Virus record (IMG/VR): IMGVR_UViG_3300046718_000830
Location: 1 to 41,101 of that record
Length of the DNA: 41,101 nucleotides
Source of the DNA: a virus
Direction: 5' to 3' (one strand)
A program made the position numbers and the translations under genes. The notes under the pieces were generated by a model, which made no database searches, was not told the origin of the DNA, and was given only the letters and a program-made list of their open reading frames with translations. Positions within the stretch are counted from its first letter, which is position 1. Every line of letters begins with the position of its first letter. Positions 29,062 through 37,968 of the stretch are shown here, in pieces.

Positions 29062-30006
29062 ATGCCCACTCCAGTTCTCCCCACCCTCATCATCGGCCCG
29101 GCCATCATCCTTCACAACGGCAAGGCGTTTTATTCGAAGGACGGATTGAAAGTTGAGAACAAACGCGAGACGTTCAACATCGAAACCGACTTCGACGGCA
29201 AGATTGATGAGCGCATGAAGTCGCAGATGACCGAGCTAACCTGGACTCCCGATGGCCAGGTCTCGGACCTGAATAAATATTTTCCCTACGCCGTCGCGGA
29301 CGTGGGCTCCTCGATCTTCGGCGCGTCGCCAAAGACCGTCGTCATCCACACGAAGGCCGGGCAGACCATCACCTTCCCGCGCGGCGCGATCTCCAAGCTG
29401 CCGCAACTTCGATTGAAACCGACCGACACGCTCTTTGGCGACATGACGATCACCTGTCTCGGGGTCCCGAGCGTGCAGCCGGCCGCCGCGAATACCTGGA
29501 AGACGATTGCCAGCGCCAGCTTCACCGACGCGAGCTTCGATGAAACCAAGATTGTCACGGATATTTACCGCGCGGCCTATGGCTCGACGCCTTACGACGT
29601 CATCGGTTCGCTGGCCGGCTTCGAGATCGACATCGCGATGGACTGCGAAACAATTGACTCGGACGATTTCGGCCACACCGAAATGGTCCTCAAGTCGTTG
29701 ACGGCCTCGGCGAAGTTCGCGCCGAACAACCTGACCGAGGCGCAGGTGGACACGCTGCTGAACTTTCAATCCACCAACTTCGTCTATCCCGGCCAATCGC
29801 TCTCGAAGTCGAACACGGACCTGGTCATCGCCGGCAGCGGCAATAACGGCCTGACGCTCACCGCCACCATCAAAAAGGCCGGGCCGAAAGGTTACACGTT
29901 CATGTATTCGACCGGGAAGCATCGGCACGACGCGGTCGAGTTCAGCAGCAAGCGGACGTGGACCGCCGGCGTCGCGAACGAGCTTTTCACCCTGGCGATC
30001 ACCTAA
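29062..30006 (+). CDS. Major tail tube protein
   Basis: 314 residues. A beta-rich pattern with paired domains: FNIETDFDGKIDERMKSQMT, ELTWTPDGQVSDLNKYFPYA, later SLTASAKFAPNNLTEAQVDT and YTFMYSTGKHRHDAVEFSSK. The place just after the terminator and before small tail genes, with no sheath gene nearby, suggests a siphovirus tube. The length is near double the common tube size, as if it contained an extra domain. Confidence 0.68.
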   Translation: MPTPVLPTLIIGPAIILHNGKAFYSKDGLKVENKRETFNIETDFDGKIDERMKSQMTELTWTPDGQVSDLNKYFPYAVADVGSSIFGASPKTVVIHTKAGQTITFPRGAISKLPQLRLKPTDTLFGDMTITCLGVPSVQPAAANTWKTIASASFTDASFDETKIVTDIYRAAYGSTPYDVIGSLAGFEIDIAMDCETIDSDDFGHTEMVLKSLTASAKFAPNNLTEAQVDTLLNFQSTNFVYPGQSLSKSNTDLVIAGSGNNGLTLTATIKKAGPKGYTFMYSTGKHRHDAVEFSSKRTWTAGVANELFTLAIT

Positions 30007-30009
30007 TCA

Positions 30010-30411
30010 TTGAAGATCACCCTGAATACTTTTGTCCTGGCCGATTCGCCGGACCCGATTCCGATGGTCAACCTACGGATCAACGGTTCGCGCATTGTCC
30101 AGGAGGCAAGTTTCCTGCGGGCCGTAGCGCGCGGGGAATTCGACCGCGGCAATCGGCGGACGGAAGTCACCTTTGACACGACGCGGCTCTTCAAAACGCA
30201 GCTCGAAGCGGAGACGTTTCTCCTGGAACACGAGACGAACATCCAGGGCTCGGGCCTGCTGACCTTCATCGCCGGCCAGAAGGGTAAGCAGACGTCCACG
30301 CGCTATATCAAGAATGCGGTTGTGGAATCTGTTTCGAGCGCCACCAGCGGCTGCACGACGCGGCACAGTTACCGGATCATCGGTGGAATTGTCAAAATCA
30401 ACCAGACCTGA
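30010..30411 (+). CDS. Minor tail protein
   Basis: 133 residues from TTG. RAVARGEFDRGNRRTEVTFD, TTRLFKTQLEAETFLLEHET and CTTRHSYRIIGGIVK look like a beta-rich tail protein. It lies between tube and fibre genes. No named family. Confidence 0.62.
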   Translation: MKITLNTFVLADSPDPIPMVNLRINGSRIVQEASFLRAVARGEFDRGNRRTEVTFDTTRLFKTQLEAETFLLEHETNIQGSGLLTFIAGQKGKQTSTRYIKNAVVESVSSATSGCTTRHSYRIIGGIVKINQT

Positions 30412-30413
30412 CC

Positions 30414-32384
30414 ATGGAAGTCACGAACCAACGAATTCGCCTGGCGATTGACACGGCCAGGATGGAGCCGATCAACGACGTATTGACCGGGAATTCGCCG
30501 CAATTCTGGAATGGCGTAGACCTGCAGTTCGAGCTCGCGCTCTTCCGCAGCAGTGCGCTCGTGGACATCGGCAACATCGATTCCATCACGGTTGAGCTGA
30601 AGACGGCCGATTCGCGGACCGGCCTTCCGCTAATGTCGCAGATCATTGCAAGCGCGGACCTGAATGCGGGGTTGACGCTCGAAGACTGGCAGGCGGGCGA
30701 TCCGGATGATTGCCATGCCAAGGTCCAGTTCACTAACGGGGAAACGAATCTTTACCTGATTGATGACCAGGTCACCTTCTGGCTCGTCATCAGCGCGCTG
30801 ACCAACGACGCGCCGGCGCACAAGATTACCCTGGGCGCGACGCCTTTGATTGTCATCGAGGACGGCGCGGGAGTTGAGCCGCCGGCCACGGTCATTACGC
30901 CGACTTACTACACGGCCGCGCAAAGCGATGCGCGTTACACGCTCGCGGTGGACCTCAGCAGCATCAACGCGCACCTGGCGACGCTCGACAGCCAGGTCGC
31001 TGCCGCCCAGGCGACGGCCACGGCCGCATTACCAAAAGCGGGCGGAACATTGAGCGGCGCGCTGACGATCACCGGCTTGAGCGGAGTTTTGAAGGCGACG
31101 GCCGGGCTGATTTCCGGAAGCGCGACGACATCCGACCTGACCGAGGGCTCGAATCTCTATTTCACGAACGCGCGGGCAGATGCGCGCATCACCGCCGCGC
31201 GCGGGGCGGCCAGCGGGATTTGTCCTTTGGACGGCAGCAGTCTAATTCCGACCGCTTACCTGCCGCCACTGGCGATCAGCTCGGTCTCGGTCGTCGCCAG
31301 CCAGGCCGCGATGCTCGCCTTGACGGCCGAGCAGGGCGACGTCGCAATCCGCACCGACCTGAACAAAAGCTTCATCCTCTCGACCAACTCGCCTTCGACC
31401 CTGGCGGATTGGAAGGAATTGCTCACACCGACCAGCGCGGTCACGAGCGTCAACAGCCAGACCGGCGCGGTCACCTTGACGACCGCGAACATTTCGGAGG
31501 TGACGAATCTTTATTACACGACCGCCCGCGCGAAGGCGGATGCGATTGCAGCGTTACTGACCGGCTTCAGCTCGGCGAGCGGCGGGACCGTCAGCTCGGG
31601 CGACAGCATTTTGTCCGCGCTCGGCAAGTTCGAGAACCGCATGGCGCTCAATGACGCGAAGGTGACCGGCTCCGACCGCGTCAAGACCGATGGCACCATC
31701 GCGATGACCGGGCTGTTGAATTTCTCCGGCACGGGCCACGCGGGCATCAAGCTCAACAACCTCACCTCGACGCAGGTCACCGCCTTGACGCCGGCAGCCG
31801 GGATGCTGGTTTACAACACGACGACTTCGACGGTGCAGGTTTACAACGGCACCTGGCAGAACATCACCGGCGCCGGCGCGAGTGGGACCACCTGGCTGAA
31901 CGGCAGCGGCGCGCCTTCAGGCGGGACCGGCAGCAACGGGGATTACTATCTCGATACCTCGAACCAGGACGTTTACCTGAAGAGTGGCGGTTCCTGGAGC
32001 ATCGTCCTCAATCACGGCCTCTCCTCCGCGGGCGGGACCATGACGGGCACGCTGACCTTTGCTGCGAGCCTGAATCCGGCGATCAGCTTCACGCCGGGCT
32101 ATTCGCTGCGCGTCTGGGGTTCTGATTTGAACATCGGCTTCAAGGCCGGGACCGATGAGCTGGCTTATTCGGGCTTCGAGAACTCGACGCACCCGGCCGG
32201 TTATCATTGGTTCATACCCATTGGCGGAGTGGATTGCCGCGACGGCATCTGGATCGGCGGCACACTTTGCCTCAACGGCCAGGGCGGCGCGGTCACCGAC
32301 GCCAGCGGAACATTGGGCAGCGCGACCTCACAGCTCAACGGGCTCCTCGCGCAATTGCGCGCCATCAAAATACTCGCTCCATGA
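30414..32384 (+). CDS. Tail fibre / receptor-binding protein 1
   Basis: 656 residues. The N-terminal ~150 form a virion-attachment-like domain (QFWNGVDLQFELALFRSSAL; LKTADSRTGLPLMSQII). Fibre repeats follow: EGSNLYFTNARADARITAAR and TNLYYTTARAKADAIAALL. Further features are SVNSQTGAVTLTTANI and a C-terminal glycine-rich tip (GGTMTGTLTFAASLNPAISF). Trimeric fibres with this repeat are common. ATGA overlap to the next fibre gene. Confidence 0.78.
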   Translation: MEVTNQRIRLAIDTARMEPINDVLTGNSPQFWNGVDLQFELALFRSSALVDIGNIDSITVELKTADSRTGLPLMSQIIASADLNAGLTLEDWQAGDPDDCHAKVQFTNGETNLYLIDDQVTFWLVISALTNDAPAHKITLGATPLIVIEDGAGVEPPATVITPTYYTAAQSDARYTLAVDLSSINAHLATLDSQVAAAQATATAALPKAGGTLSGALTITGLSGVLKATAGLISGSATTSDLTEGSNLYFTNARADARITAARGAASGICPLDGSSLIPTAYLPPLAISSVSVVASQAAMLALTAEQGDVAIRTDLNKSFILSTNSPSTLADWKELLTPTSAVTSVNSQTGAVTLTTANISEVTNLYYTTARAKADAIAALLTGFSSASGGTVSSGDSILSALGKFENRMALNDAKVTGSDRVKTDGTIAMTGLLNFSGTGHAGIKLNNLTSTQVTALTPAAGMLVYNTTTSTVQVYNGTWQNITGAGASGTTWLNGSGAPSGGTGSNGDYYLDTSNQDVYLKSGGSWSIVLNHGLSSAGGTMTGTLTFAASLNPAISFTPGYSLRVWGSDLNIGFKAGTDELAYSGFENSTHPAGYHWFIPIGGVDCRDGIWIGGTLCLNGQGGAVTDASGTLGSATSQLNGLLAQLRAIKILAP

Positions 32385-35347
32385 CGACCATCACCGGAAT
32401 CCTGGAAAATGCCGCGGGCGAAGTGCTGCACGCGCGGATCGATTTCATTTCGAAATCCACGCCGCTCGTCGGCGCCGGCGTCATCACCGCGAACACAGAC
32501 AAATCGATCAAGACCAATCCCGAGACCGGCGAATTCTCCATTCAACTCGTCGCCGGAAATTATCGCGTCGAAATCAACGCCGACGGTCTCTCGACCTCGT
32601 TCGATATTGCGGTCCCCGAAGGCAGCGACACGCTCAGCATCGAGGAAATCACTTCCACGCCGCTCACATTCACCTTCGCCGCGCCGAACACAGTTTGGAA
32701 CGGCGTAAGGCCGGGACAAATTACCTTCGACCCAATTGATGATCCACCCGCGCCAACGGCGCAGGCGATCACGGTTTCTCCGGGCATCGGCCATCAGACC
32801 GGCGAATCCGCCAGTTACAAGGTGGTCTGGATCGATGCGGACCAGAATCACACGCTGCCGAGCGACCCTGTAAGCCAGGCTGTTGTTGGGCCAAATAACG
32901 CGATTCGCGTTTTCCTGCCGACCGCTCCCAGCGGAGTCACCAACGCATACGTCTATCGCGTCGCGCTCGATGGGAATTATTATCTGCACACGACCGTCTC
33001 GGCACTGACAACCCTTATCGACGATGGATTGAGCAGCGCGCAATGGGAATCCTTCCTCAACACCGACCAGATCGCGCCGGTTTACAACAACACGGCCGGG
33101 CAAATCATCCCCGTCATCGCTGGCGACGCTCAGATTATTTTCTCGAACGAAGGCCTGGTCATCCCCGGCGGCGCCGGCGATGGAAAAGTCCTGACCAGCG
33201 ACCGCTATGGTTTCGCGACCTGGCAAAGCACGCCGGCCGTCAATGCGGTGGACGCGAAGGAATCCGTCCGCGTGGCCACGACCGCGAACGTCGCGCACTC
33301 CGGTTTGCTGACGATTGACGGCGTCACCCTCGTCGATGGCAACCGCGTGCTCGACAAGGACAACTCGACGGCGGCGAATCGCGGCATCTGGATCGCGCAT
33401 TCCGGCGCATGGATTCGCGCGGTGGACGCGGACTCGGACGCGGACGTCACCAGCGGCCTGTTTGTTTTCGTGGAGGAAGGCACGGTCAACGCGGACAAGG
33501 GTTTCATCCTCACGACGCATAACCCGATTACACTTGGCTCGACCGGCCTGACCTTCTCGCAGTTCAACGTCAATCCCGGCGGCACAGTGACGAGCATTGC
33601 CGCCACAGTTCCAAGCTGGCTTTCAATTTCCGGCTCGCCAATCACTTCGAGCGGCACACTGGCCATCACCGCGGCGAGCGGCCAGACTGCCAACCGGGTC
33701 CTGGCGACGCCGGATAGCAGCACCGGCGCAGTGACGCTGCGGCAGATCGTCAGCGGCGATATTTCCGGGCCGCTCACCGTGGCGGTCGGCGGCACAAATG
33801 CCAGCACGGCGCGCGCGGTCGGCGCGAACGTCGGCATCTATCAATTGTCAGCCGGAGGCGGCGGAAGCGGTGAAGGGGATTACTCCGGCAAGACGCCGGC
33901 ATTCGAAGGTCAGCTCGGCGTGGCCTACTATGGAGGCAAGGCTCCGTTCTTTTATTTCTCCGGCTCAACGACGACCAGCGACTGGAAACACGAATTCAAT
34001 TTCCCGACGGGCGTCAAGCAGGTCGGCAGTGTTGGCACGATGGCGGACGTGGACGGCACGCATGGAATGTATCGGCTCGATTTCCATTTCAACGGCAGCA
34101 CGATTGGATACCAGACCCAAAGTGATGACGGAATCTGGGTCCGGACCTGGTCGATCCATACAAACAATTCTGGAGCGAGCATTGGCCATGTCGTAACTGG
34201 CGGCGATGATGGCAGCGGCAAGGCGACGATTATCGACCTGGTCGGCTCTTCCTTCACTTACGTTCCGGCGAACCGGATCGCCTCAGTCATTCCCGGCAAC
34301 TCGCTGCTGATCTTCAACAGCGATTCGACAAACCTGAAGGGGCTCGCCATCGCTTCGACGAATTGCACCGGCGCTTTTGGGGGCGGAGCCGCGGGCAACT
34401 ACAGCCTAGCTTACTTCGATTTCAAGAATGGCCTTTTCCGCGTGCCACGATTCGTCGCCAGCAAATTCCAACCTGATGATTCCGGCTGGCTCGATTCATT
34501 CACCGTGAATCCTTCGACCGGCGCAGTCGCGGTCGGCGCGAGTGGCTCATTTACAACCGGCGCGAGCACAAGCATCACGATGCAGCCCGTCGCGAGCACA
34601 GGCATTTCCATCAGCAGCGCCGGCAACGTCACCGTCTGCGCAAATAATGCCAATACCGGGACATCCTCCTGGTCGCGCGTCATCGTCAACACCGACGCGG
34701 CCGCTGCTTCACCGGGTGTGACCGTCGGCATCAACGGCGGCGGACATGGCGTCTACTGCTCGACGGATGGATTGACCATCGGCATCACGAATTGCGGCAG
34801 CTCGGCCGCCAAATGGTATGACGGCGGCGCCGGCGCGAACACGAGCAAGGGTAATTACTCGCATACGCCGACGTGGAATTCCTCGGGCACGACGTTCACC
34901 GGCCATCTCTTCAATGTCACCAATACCGCGAGCGCGGCCGGGAGTTTGATTTTCGATTGGCAGATCGGCGGGACCTCAGTCCTGAAGCTTTCGAAGGCGA
35001 GCGTTCTCACGATGACCGGCTCGCTCACGGTCACGGCCGCCATCACCGGCGCCATCTTCATCGGCTCGACGGCCACGATCTCTGCATCTGACATCGATTG
35101 GACCGTCGCCGAATATCGCTACAAAACCCTTGGAGCGAACACGACGCTCACCTTCAGCAACGTCACCGAGGGCGAGACGATTTACGTCGGGATCACGAAT
35201 ACCGCGAGCAACTGGACCCTGACCTGGCCGGCGATGAGCTGGGTGGGCGGCATCACGCCGGTCCAGACCATCGGCGCGAAGACGGATTGGTATGCCATCT
35301 GGCGCGTCAACGGGATCACCTGGGGCTCCTACCTTCAGGGCTATTAA
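32381..35347 (+). CDS. Large tail fibre protein 2
   Basis: 988 residues from the ATGA-coupled ATG at 32381. The N-terminal part (TITGILENAAGEVLHARIDF) is a carboxypeptidase-like beta sandwich. A widespread fibre domain lies at about 290-390: VRVATTANVAHSGLLTIDGV, TLVDGNRVLDKDN, NADKGFILTTHNPITLG. Long repeats follow, then a tip with ISASDIDWTVAEYRYKTLGA and GETIYVGITNTASNWTLTWP. No self-cleaving chaperone is seen here, although one occurs in the leftward fibre at 1252-2835. Host recognition. Confidence 0.8.
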   Translation: MTTITGILENAAGEVLHARIDFISKSTPLVGAGVITANTDKSIKTNPETGEFSIQLVAGNYRVEINADGLSTSFDIAVPEGSDTLSIEEITSTPLTFTFAAPNTVWNGVRPGQITFDPIDDPPAPTAQAITVSPGIGHQTGESASYKVVWIDADQNHTLPSDPVSQAVVGPNNAIRVFLPTAPSGVTNAYVYRVALDGNYYLHTTVSALTTLIDDGLSSAQWESFLNTDQIAPVYNNTAGQIIPVIAGDAQIIFSNEGLVIPGGAGDGKVLTSDRYGFATWQSTPAVNAVDAKESVRVATTANVAHSGLLTIDGVTLVDGNRVLDKDNSTAANRGIWIAHSGAWIRAVDADSDADVTSGLFVFVEEGTVNADKGFILTTHNPITLGSTGLTFSQFNVNPGGTVTSIAATVPSWLSISGSPITSSGTLAITAASGQTANRVLATPDSSTGAVTLRQIVSGDISGPLTVAVGGTNASTARAVGANVGIYQLSAGGGGSGEGDYSGKTPAFEGQLGVAYYGGKAPFFYFSGSTTTSDWKHEFNFPTGVKQVGSVGTMADVDGTHGMYRLDFHFNGSTIGYQTQSDDGIWVRTWSIHTNNSGASIGHVVTGGDDGSGKATIIDLVGSSFTYVPANRIASVIPGNSLLIFNSDSTNLKGLAIASTNCTGAFGGGAAGNYSLAYFDFKNGLFRVPRFVASKFQPDDSGWLDSFTVNPSTGAVAVGASGSFTTGASTSITMQPVASTGISISSAGNVTVCANNANTGTSSWSRVIVNTDAAAASPGVTVGINGGGHGVYCSTDGLTIGITNCGSSAAKWYDGGAGANTSKGNYSHTPTWNSSGTTFTGHLFNVTNTASAAGSLIFDWQIGGTSVLKLSKASVLTMTGSLTVTAAITGAIFIGSTATISASDIDWTVAEYRYKTLGANTTLTFSNVTEGETIYVGITNTASNWTLTWPAMSWVGGITPVQTIGAKTDWYAIWRVNGITWGSYLQGY

Positions 35348-35350
35348 CCT

Positions 35351-35995
35351 ATGCGGCCTTTACTTGCGGCTCACATCCGCCCATCGGCCCTTTCGCTTCC
35401 ATCGCTGGCGAAATGGTGGGACGCGCGCTTTGTGGATGGCTCGAACAACGCCCTCGACCGCAGCGGCAATGCGAAGACGGGGACTAATGCCAATGCAACT
35501 ATTCAAACGAACATTGATCGCGGTCGGCCAATCTTCCGCTTCAATGGCACGACGGCTAGGCTGACTTTTTCCTCGCTGATCACTGGCACAAGCTTCAGCG
35601 CATTTGTGCGCATGAAGACGACCAACTCGACGACGGCCGCCGGATTGATTCTTTGGATCAATGGAGCGGCGGATCACCAGGTCCTTTGCGGCGCGGCCGG
35701 CCCGGTGATTTCCTGCTACGCCGGCGCATCCAATTACCCGAAGTCCAACACCATCGACAACTATACCAATTTCTCCACCATCGGCGTTGTCTGCACTTCA
35801 GGCACTTGTGTTTTCTACCAGGATGGCGCCTCTATCGGGACCGGAGCGCAAACCATCAGCAGCCGCACACTGACCAACTTCGGCGGGTCCACCTCCTTTT
35901 TCTCGGCCTTCGATTTGACCGCCTGCCTCCTGGCCACGGCCGCCTTCAATGCCAACCAGATCGCGCTGGCGACGCATATTCTCACCAACCAATAA
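35351..35995 (+). CDS. LamG/concanavalin-like lectin-fold tail protein
   Basis: 214 residues. LAKWWDARFVDGSNNALDRS, IFRFNGTTARLTFSSLITGT, SFSAFVRMKTT, VFYQDGASIGTGAQTISSRT and AAFNANQIALATHILTN follow the laminin-G-like sandwich used in phage tail and secreted proteins. A likely third receptor- or glycan-binding part of the tail. Confidence 0.7.
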   Translation: MRPLLAAHIRPSALSLPSLAKWWDARFVDGSNNALDRSGNAKTGTNANATIQTNIDRGRPIFRFNGTTARLTFSSLITGTSFSAFVRMKTTNSTTAAGLILWINGAADHQVLCGAAGPVISCYAGASNYPKSNTIDNYTNFSTIGVVCTSGTCVFYQDGASIGTGAQTISSRTLTNFGGSTSFFSAFDLTACLLATAAFNANQIALATHILTNQ

Positions 35996-36003
35996 ATCAA
36001 CGC

Positions 36004-36621
36004 ATGAAAACACCAACGCAGAAACGCAGCTCAAAAACCAACGGCAAAATCACCTTGAAGCTCGGCGACCTCGTCGCCGGCGCGCAACGTCACAATCTCC
36101 AGGGGCGGACCATCGTTTCCTATCCCTTCATCGAGGCGCTGCGGAAACTTTCCGCCGACCCCATGCCGGTCCGGGAACGTTACGCGGCCGGCCGCACGCT
36201 GAAGGAAGTCATCGAGCTGGTGACTGAATACGAGAAGCGCCAGGGCGAGCTGATCAAACAGTTCGGCCGGAAACAGTCGGAGCTGCTCAAGGAGGAGATT
36301 GAGCGCCAGAAGGCGGAATTGAAACCGGAGATGGGCGGCTCCCTCCGCCGGGCGCTGGAGAAATCCATCGCGGACAATGAAATCGCGTTGAAGAAATTCA
36401 ACGACAACCCGGACCTCGATGGCCACGCCATCGCCGCCACCGACACGGCCGCCATGAAACTGCTCAACGAGGCGCTCGACAAGGAAGTCGAAGACACAAT
36501 CTCGCTGACCTACCTCGATCATCGCATCGCGCTTGCGCTCGAAGAAGAGGGCAAGCCCGGCTCCGCCTTGACCGGCTCGGAGATGATCCTCCTCGATGCG
36601 CTGATCGAAACCCCCGCCTAA
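36004..36621 (+). CDS. Tail-assembly protein upstream of the tape measure (chaperone-like)
   Basis: 205 residues. KITLKLGDLVAGAQRHNLQG and ALRKLSADPMPVRERYAAGR are followed by a long charged helix (YEKRQGELIKQFGRKQSELL) and a helical end. Its place right before the tape measure fits a tail-assembly chaperone. No slippery site for a G/GT-type frameshift was noticed. Confidence 0.6.
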   Translation: MKTPTQKRSSKTNGKITLKLGDLVAGAQRHNLQGRTIVSYPFIEALRKLSADPMPVRERYAAGRTLKEVIELVTEYEKRQGELIKQFGRKQSELLKEEIERQKAELKPEMGGSLRRALEKSIADNEIALKKFNDNPDLDGHAIAATDTAAMKLLNEALDKEVEDTISLTYLDHRIALALEEEGKPGSALTGSEMILLDALIETPA

Positions 36622-36624
36622 CCC

Positions 36625-37968
36625 ATGGCTGACGCCGACAAATCGCTGGACATCCTGATCCGCCTCCGCGCCGAGGTGGATGGGGCAATCAAGGCCACGC
36701 AGGCGACCGGCGAGCTCAAGGAGGAATTGAAGGGCGCGGGTGAGGAGGCGAAAGACGCCACGGCCAAGAGCAAGCCCTTCACCGGCCATCTCGGCGAAGT
36801 CAAGAAAGCGGTCCGTGAACTCGGCAAGGAATTTCCCGTCGCCGGCTTCGCGCTGAAGGCTTTCCTGAATCCCATCGGCGCGGCGCTGACCATCGCCATT
36901 GGTTTCTTCGCCAAGGCCAAGAGCGCCATCGACGACATGAACAAGTCGTCGGAGGAGATGATTTCCCTCGCGCAGAATCCGACCTTCGCCGCCGGCATCG
37001 CCGCGCACGCGGCCGCGCTCGATAAGGCGAAGCAATCCGCCCAGGATTACCGGACCAAGATCGAGGCGCTGATGAAGCCGATCCAGAGCTTCGGCGAATT
37101 CATCAATGCCACACTGAGCACGATGACGGCCGGCAACCAGGCACAGCAGAACCTGGCCGAGGCGCAGTATAATTTCGAGAAGGCCCGGCTTGATGAAGCG
37201 CACAAGCGCAAGTTGGTGAGTGAGGAGCAATACCAGCTGGCTCTGGCCACAATGGAGCAGGCGCGCAACGATGCGCGGCTCAAGGCCCAGGAGGATTTCG
37301 AGAACAAGCAGGTCGCTCTGCGCCGCGCGGCCGTCGAGGAGATGAAGAAAATCCAGGTCGAGCTGGATGCCATCGTTGCCGGCCGTCAAAAGCAGGCGGA
37401 GGCCTCGGCCGCGAAGGCGGAAACCGACGCGGCGAACCTTGACGCGCTGAAAGCCGAGTTGAAGGATTTAACGAAGCTGGAGGAGGACCGGCGCAAGAAG
37501 GTCGAAGACTACGGCAACTTTGATTACGCCAAGTCGAGCTTTGAAAAAGGACTCGGCGGCCGCGGGGCGAATCTCTATCGCGAATACGCTGAGGCGCATG
37601 ACGCCGTCGAGGCGCAGCGTCGCGCCATCGCACAACAGGCTGGGCAGGTTGGCCGCGACAAGGTCGCCGCCGGCGCCGATGCCCGCAGCCTTGGCAATGT
37701 CCAGGATCAGGCGCTGAAGAACGCTGGCGATACAACGGCGATGATAAAGGCACTGGCGGATTTGACCGAGCAGCTCAAGGTCACCCGCGAAGCGAGCCGC
37801 GGCGCCGCGGGATTTGCCAGCGCGCAGGCCGGTCTGCCGGTGGCGCAGAACGGCACCATCGCCAGCATGAATTCCAACATGGGCACCGCATTTCAAATCC
37901 TGGAGCAGATCAAGCGGGACCAGGTCGAATTCGCAGCCCAACTCAAGCGGCTATTGAACGGCCGATAA
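36625..37968 (+). CDS. Tape-measure protein (short)
   Basis: 447 residues, almost wholly helical: IRLRAEVDGAIKATQATGEL, EARLDEAHKRK-type heptads, and KAETDAANLDALKAELKDLT. One hydrophobic piece (LKAFLNPIGAALTIAIGFFA, about 77-96) is typical of tape measures. At the usual ~1.5 Angstrom per residue this predicts a tail of roughly 65 nm, short for a siphovirus. Confidence 0.72.
   Translation: MADADKSLDILIRLRAEVDGAIKATQATGELKEELKGAGEEAKDATAKSKPFTGHLGEVKKAVRELGKEFPVAGFALKAFLNPIGAALTIAIGFFAKAKSAIDDMNKSSEEMISLAQNPTFAAGIAAHAAALDKAKQSAQDYRTKIEALMKPIQSFGEFINATLSTMTAGNQAQQNLAEAQYNFEKARLDEAHKRKLVSEEQYQLALATMEQARNDARLKAQEDFENKQVALRRAAVEEMKKIQVELDAIVAGRQKQAEASAAKAETDAANLDALKAELKDLTKLEEDRRKKVEDYGNFDYAKSSFEKGLGGRGANLYREYAEAHDAVEAQRRAIAQQAGQVGRDKVAAGADARSLGNVQDQALKNAGDTTAMIKALADLTEQLKVTREASRGAAGFASAQAGLPVAQNGTIASMNSNMGTAFQILEQIKRDQVEFAAQLKRLLNGR

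Noticed and set aside
36031-37389. 452-residue minus-strand ORF opposite the tape-measure region
   Set aside because: Leu/Gly/Arg-rich antisense frame of two real helical genes; no domain seen.
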